The notes beneath the pieces were generated by a model. The model saw only the letters and a program-made list of their open reading frames with translations, was not told the DNA's origin and made no database searches. The translations under genes and the position numbers were made by a program. A DNA stretch of 7,681 nucleotides from an uncultured Limnohabitans sp. (GTDB lineage: Bacteria > Pseudomonadota > Gammaproteobacteria > Burkholderiales > Burkholderiaceae_C): the NCBI GenBank assembly GCA_937928195.1, contig CALEYZ010000193.1:1-7681 (forward strand), given 5' to 3'. Numbering within the stretch: position 1 is the first letter of the stretch; every line of letters begins with the position of its first letter. This document shows positions 5,609 to 7,681 of this stretch, one piece after another.

Positions 5609-6559
5609 GTTCAATTGCAACTCAAGGTCGTGCAAGACCTTGTAGCAAGGCAGCACTTGCGCCACGCTGGAATTGGGCTCGCGACCTTCCTTGATGGCCG
5701 CAAAGAATTCGCGGTCTTGCAATTCAATGCCGTTCATGGACACATCCACTTTCGACACATCGATTTGCTCTTCCTTGCCTGTGTACAAATCGTCATAACG
5801 GGCCAAGTAAGTGCCTGTGTCACCGATGTAACGGAAGTACGTGCCCAAAGGACCATCGTTGTTGAAAGACAAGCTCAAGGTGCAAATGGCGCCATTGGCC
5901 GCTTGCAACTGGATGCTCATGTCCATGGCGATGCCCAAGGTGGGGTGAATGGGGCCTTGCACCGCATTGGCTTTCACAATGGGGCTACCAGCTTGGTATG
6001 CAAACAAGTCAACCGTGTGCGCAGCATGGTGCCACAGCAAGTGATCGGTCCAGCTTCGCGCCTGGCCCAAAGCATTCATGTTGGTGCGACGGAAGAAATA
6101 GGTTTGCACATCCATTTGCTGAATGTTGAACTCACCGGCCTTGATCTTTTTGTTGACCCACTGATGACTGGGATTGAAGCGGCGTGTGTGACCGCACATG
6201 GCCACCTTGCCAGATTCTTTGGCCAGACGCACAACTTCTTCGGCATCTTTCCAGCTGTCTGCCAACGGAATTTCCACTTGCACGTGTTTGCCCGCCTTCA
6301 AGCAAGCAATCGACTGCGCCGCATGCATTTGGGTCGGTGTGCACAAGATGACAGCGTCCACTTCTGGCAATGCCAAGCTGTCGGCCAAGTCGGTGGTGAC
6401 ATGGGCAATGCCATATTTGTCGGCCACCTCTTTGGTTTTTTCCAGATCGCGGCTGATCAGTGACACCACTTCAACGCCATCGATGTTCTTGATGCCATCC
6501 AAGTGCTTGATACCGAACGCACCCGCACCCGCCAGCGCAACTTTGATTGTTTTAGACAT
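5603..6559 (-). CDS. ligC: 4-carboxy-2-hydroxymuconate-6-semialdehyde dehydrogenase (LigC/PmdC)
   Basis: 318 residues of the Gfo/Idh/MocA oxidoreductase family. LigC oxidises the hemiacetal form of 4-carboxy-2-hydroxymuconate-6-semialdehyde, the product of LigAB, to 2-pyrone-4,6-dicarboxylate in the cytosol. The N-terminal Rossmann fold has GAGAFG at 11-16, and SRDLEKT from residue 36 puts Arg37 just after the second strand, which suggests NADP. The substrate part contains GHTRRFNPSHQWV from 123, QMDVQTYFFRRTNMNALGQ from 148 and DHLLWHHAAHTVDLF from 172, stretches I recognise as characteristic of LigC/PmdC. The usual family motif EKP reads EIP at 96-98. ATG at 6559 has GAGGA with an 8-base spacer and lies 16 bases after the ligB stop, so it is the third gene of the same operon. 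Next-step genes such as the pyrone hydrolase ligI are not in the window. Confidence 0.95.
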   Translation of the reverse strand: MSKTIKVALAGAGAFGIKHLDGIKNIDGVEVVSLISRDLEKTKEVADKYGIAHVTTDLADSLALPEVDAVILCTPTQMHAAQSIACLKAGKHVQVEIPLADSWKDAEEVVRLAKESGKVAMCGHTRRFNPSHQWVNKKIKAGEFNIQQMDVQTYFFRRTNMNALGQARSWTDHLLWHHAAHTVDLFAYQAGSPIVKANAVQGPIHPTLGIAMDMSIQLQAANGAICTLSLSFNNDGPLGTYFRYIGDTGTYLARYDDLYTGKEEQIDVSKVDVSMNGIELQDREFFAAIKEGREPNSSVAQVLPCYKVLHDLELQLNA

Positions 6560-6575
6560 GTTGATTTTCCTCAGT

Positions 6576-7445
6576 TCAAAATTTGTTTTCTAAGATCACA
6601 TGGCCCACTGCTGTGTTGGAAGCAGGCACATGGTAGAAGCGTTGTTTCAGTTCAGGGGCTTTGCCACCGGCCACATCGTTCATGGCGCCGCGAGCAATCA
6701 GCCACATCACCAACTCGATGCCTTCACTGCCCGCTTCGCGCACATAGTCAATGTGGGGAATGTTGGCAGCGCCCTGCGGATCGCTGATCAACTTGTCCAA
6801 GAACGCATTGTCAAAATCTTTGTTGATCAGACCCGCACGTGCGCCCTGAAGTTGGTGGCTCATGCCACCGGTGCCCCAAATGTGCACATTGATGTCTTGG
6901 TCGTAGCTCTCAATGGCTTTGCGAATGGCTTTGCCCAAATTGAAGCAGCGTTGACCACTGGGCACAGGGTACTGCACCACATTCACGGCAAACGGAATGA
7001 CCGGACACGGCCATTCGAACTTGTCAGCGGGCGGCTGGCCACACATCAAGGACAAGGGCACGGTCAGTCCGTGGTCCACGTCCATTTTGTTGACGATGGT
7101 CAGGTCAAAGTCTTGCTGAATGACGGACTGCGCAATGTGCGAAGCCAAGTCGGGATGGCCTTTGACGACAGGCACAGGGCGTGGGCCCCAACCTTCATCG
7201 GCAGGCTGAAATTCAGCGGCTGTCCCAATGGCAAAGGTGGGAATGAAATCAAGACTGAACGCAGTGGCATGGTCGTTGTAGACCAAGAAAATGACATCCG
7301 GCTTGTTGTCTTTCATCCATTGCTTGCCGTACTCGTAACCCTTGAAAACAGGTTGCCAATAGGGTTCTTGGGTTTTACCTAAATCGAGGGCTGCGCCGAT
7401 GGCAGGAACGTGCGATGTGAAAACGGAGGCTGTAATTTTGGCCAT
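6576..7445 (-). CDS. ligB: Protocatechuate 4,5-dioxygenase beta (catalytic) subunit
   Basis: 289 residues of the class III extradiol dioxygenase (LigB) family. With LigA it opens protocatechuate between carbons 4 and 5 using non-haem Fe(II) and oxygen, in the cytosol. From ATG at 7445 (MAKITASVFTSH) the iron ligands fall where expected: His12 in TSHVPA, His59 in YNDHA, and Glu241 in EAGSEGIELVMW. His197 in GTGGMSHQLQG is the probable catalytic base. MDVDHGLTVPLSLM at 121-134 is another family block. The frame also opens at TTG 7451, overlapping the ligA stop as TTGA and better spaced from AGGTAAG; the ATG is preferred because LigB proteins usually start with MAR/MAK and the His12 numbering fits. 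The ATG lies 2 bases after the ligA stop, so translational coupling is likely. Confidence 0.96.
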   Translation of the reverse strand: MAKITASVFTSHVPAIGAALDLGKTQEPYWQPVFKGYEYGKQWMKDNKPDVIFLVYNDHATAFSLDFIPTFAIGTAAEFQPADEGWGPRPVPVVKGHPDLASHIAQSVIQQDFDLTIVNKMDVDHGLTVPLSLMCGQPPADKFEWPCPVIPFAVNVVQYPVPSGQRCFNLGKAIRKAIESYDQDINVHIWGTGGMSHQLQGARAGLINKDFDNAFLDKLISDPQGAANIPHIDYVREAGSEGIELVMWLIARGAMNDVAGGKAPELKQRFYHVPASNTAVGHVILENKF

Positions 7446-7447
7446 GT

Positions 7448-7681
7448 TCAATTTGCTTTCTTACCTGCGGAGCCTTGGGGTTGCTTGTGCGCTTGCGCGT
7501 CACCATCCTCACCCACATAGCGATTGCCTTCGACAGAGCGACCACCGTTGATCATCATGTTGCGGTACTCCTCTTCGGTCATGCCGGTCATGGAGCCTGC
7601 CATTTGCTGGAAACTTTTGCCATCGGTGGCACCAATTTTGGCTAAAAAATAAATGTTGCCGCCCGTGCGCATGCACCAGTT
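7448..7681 (-). CDS. ligA: Protocatechuate 4,5-dioxygenase alpha subunit, 5' end missing
   Basis: The last 77 codons are present; the frame enters from the right edge. LigA is the small, non-catalytic subunit that covers the LigB active site. The visible part starts NWCMRTGGNIYFLAKIGATDG, then SFQQMAGSMTGMTEEEYRNMM and INGGRSVEGNRYVGEDGD. These follow known LigA sequences closely, including the GGNIYFLAK and MINGGRS blocks. The C-terminal tail (AHKQPQGSAGKKAN) is charged and low in complexity. About half of a normal 120-145-residue subunit is missing to the right. Its TGA stop at 7448-7450 abuts the ligB start. The ATG inside the visible part (codon 4) is an internal Met, not the start. The operon promoter must lie beyond the right edge. 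Confidence 0.94.
   Translation of the reverse strand, partial: NWCMRTGGNIYFLAKIGATDGKSFQQMAGSMTGMTEEEYRNMMINGGRSVEGNRYVGEDGDAQAHKQPQGSAGKKAN

Noticed and set aside
5591..6463. Plus-strand open frame of 290 codons opposite ligC
   Set aside because: Rich in His, Val and Gly in the pattern of an antisense frame; ligC on the other strand is recognised along its full length.
6600..7382. Plus-strand open frame of 260 codons opposite ligB
   Set aside because: It is an antisense shadow; ligB has all metal ligands and a proper start on the other strand.
1..7681. Search for CRISPR repeats, insertion-sequence ends, tRNA genes and transposases
   Set aside because: No spaced direct repeats, terminal inverted repeats with target duplications, tRNA cloverleaf sequences or transposase-like frames were seen by eye.

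Overview
The window looks like part of the chromosome of a Betaproteobacterium, probably Burkholderiales close to the freshwater Comamonadaceae. This rests on the protein types, the meta-cleavage protocatechuate genes of the ligABC/pmdABC kind, a TRAP transporter, and base composition of roughly half G+C judged by eye. The genus cannot be fixed from the sequence alone. Every gene lies on the minus strand, so transcription runs from high to low coordinates. No RNA genes, insertion sequences, CRISPR arrays or attachment sites were seen, and there is no gene-free stretch longer than 300 bases.

Reading in the direction of transcription, 7681-5603 holds ligA (the C-terminal part only, running off the window), ligB and ligC. 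These are the two subunits of protocatechuate 4,5-dioxygenase and the dehydrogenase that oxidises the ring-cleavage product to 2-pyrone-4,6-dicarboxylate. The group ends in a stem-loop at 5543-5575. Next is a TetR-family regulator gene (5490-4831) with a near-consensus sigma-70 promoter at 5514-5543.

After a 136-base AT-rich gap come the three genes of a TRAP transporter in the order small membrane subunit, large membrane subunit, periplasmic binding protein (4694-1775). A strong intrinsic terminator sits at 1692-1729. Then follow a shikimate/quinate dehydrogenase-like gene (1680-847) and, 22 bases on, an incomplete gene for a 4-hydroxyphenylpyruvate-dioxygenase-like VOC protein (824 to the window edge).

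A coherent reading is import of a carboxylated alicyclic or aromatic acid such as shikimate, quinate or a related hydroaromatic acid by the TRAP system. Oxidation by the AroE-like enzyme towards 3-dehydroshikimate would follow, then conversion to protocatechuate by a dehydratase probably encoded beyond the left edge, and ring opening by LigAB and LigC. The substrate assignment is inference. A similar 17-base motif lies in front of both the TetR gene and the TRAP operon, placed over promoter elements, which suggests an autoregulated local repressor.

Nothing here resembles a wholly new system such as a defence or mobile island. The points most worth checking are the shared operator, the loss of both N-terminal iron-ligand histidines expected of the HPPD-like protein, the altered active site of the AroE-like enzyme, and the start codon of that gene directly behind a terminator U-tract with no ribosome binding site.
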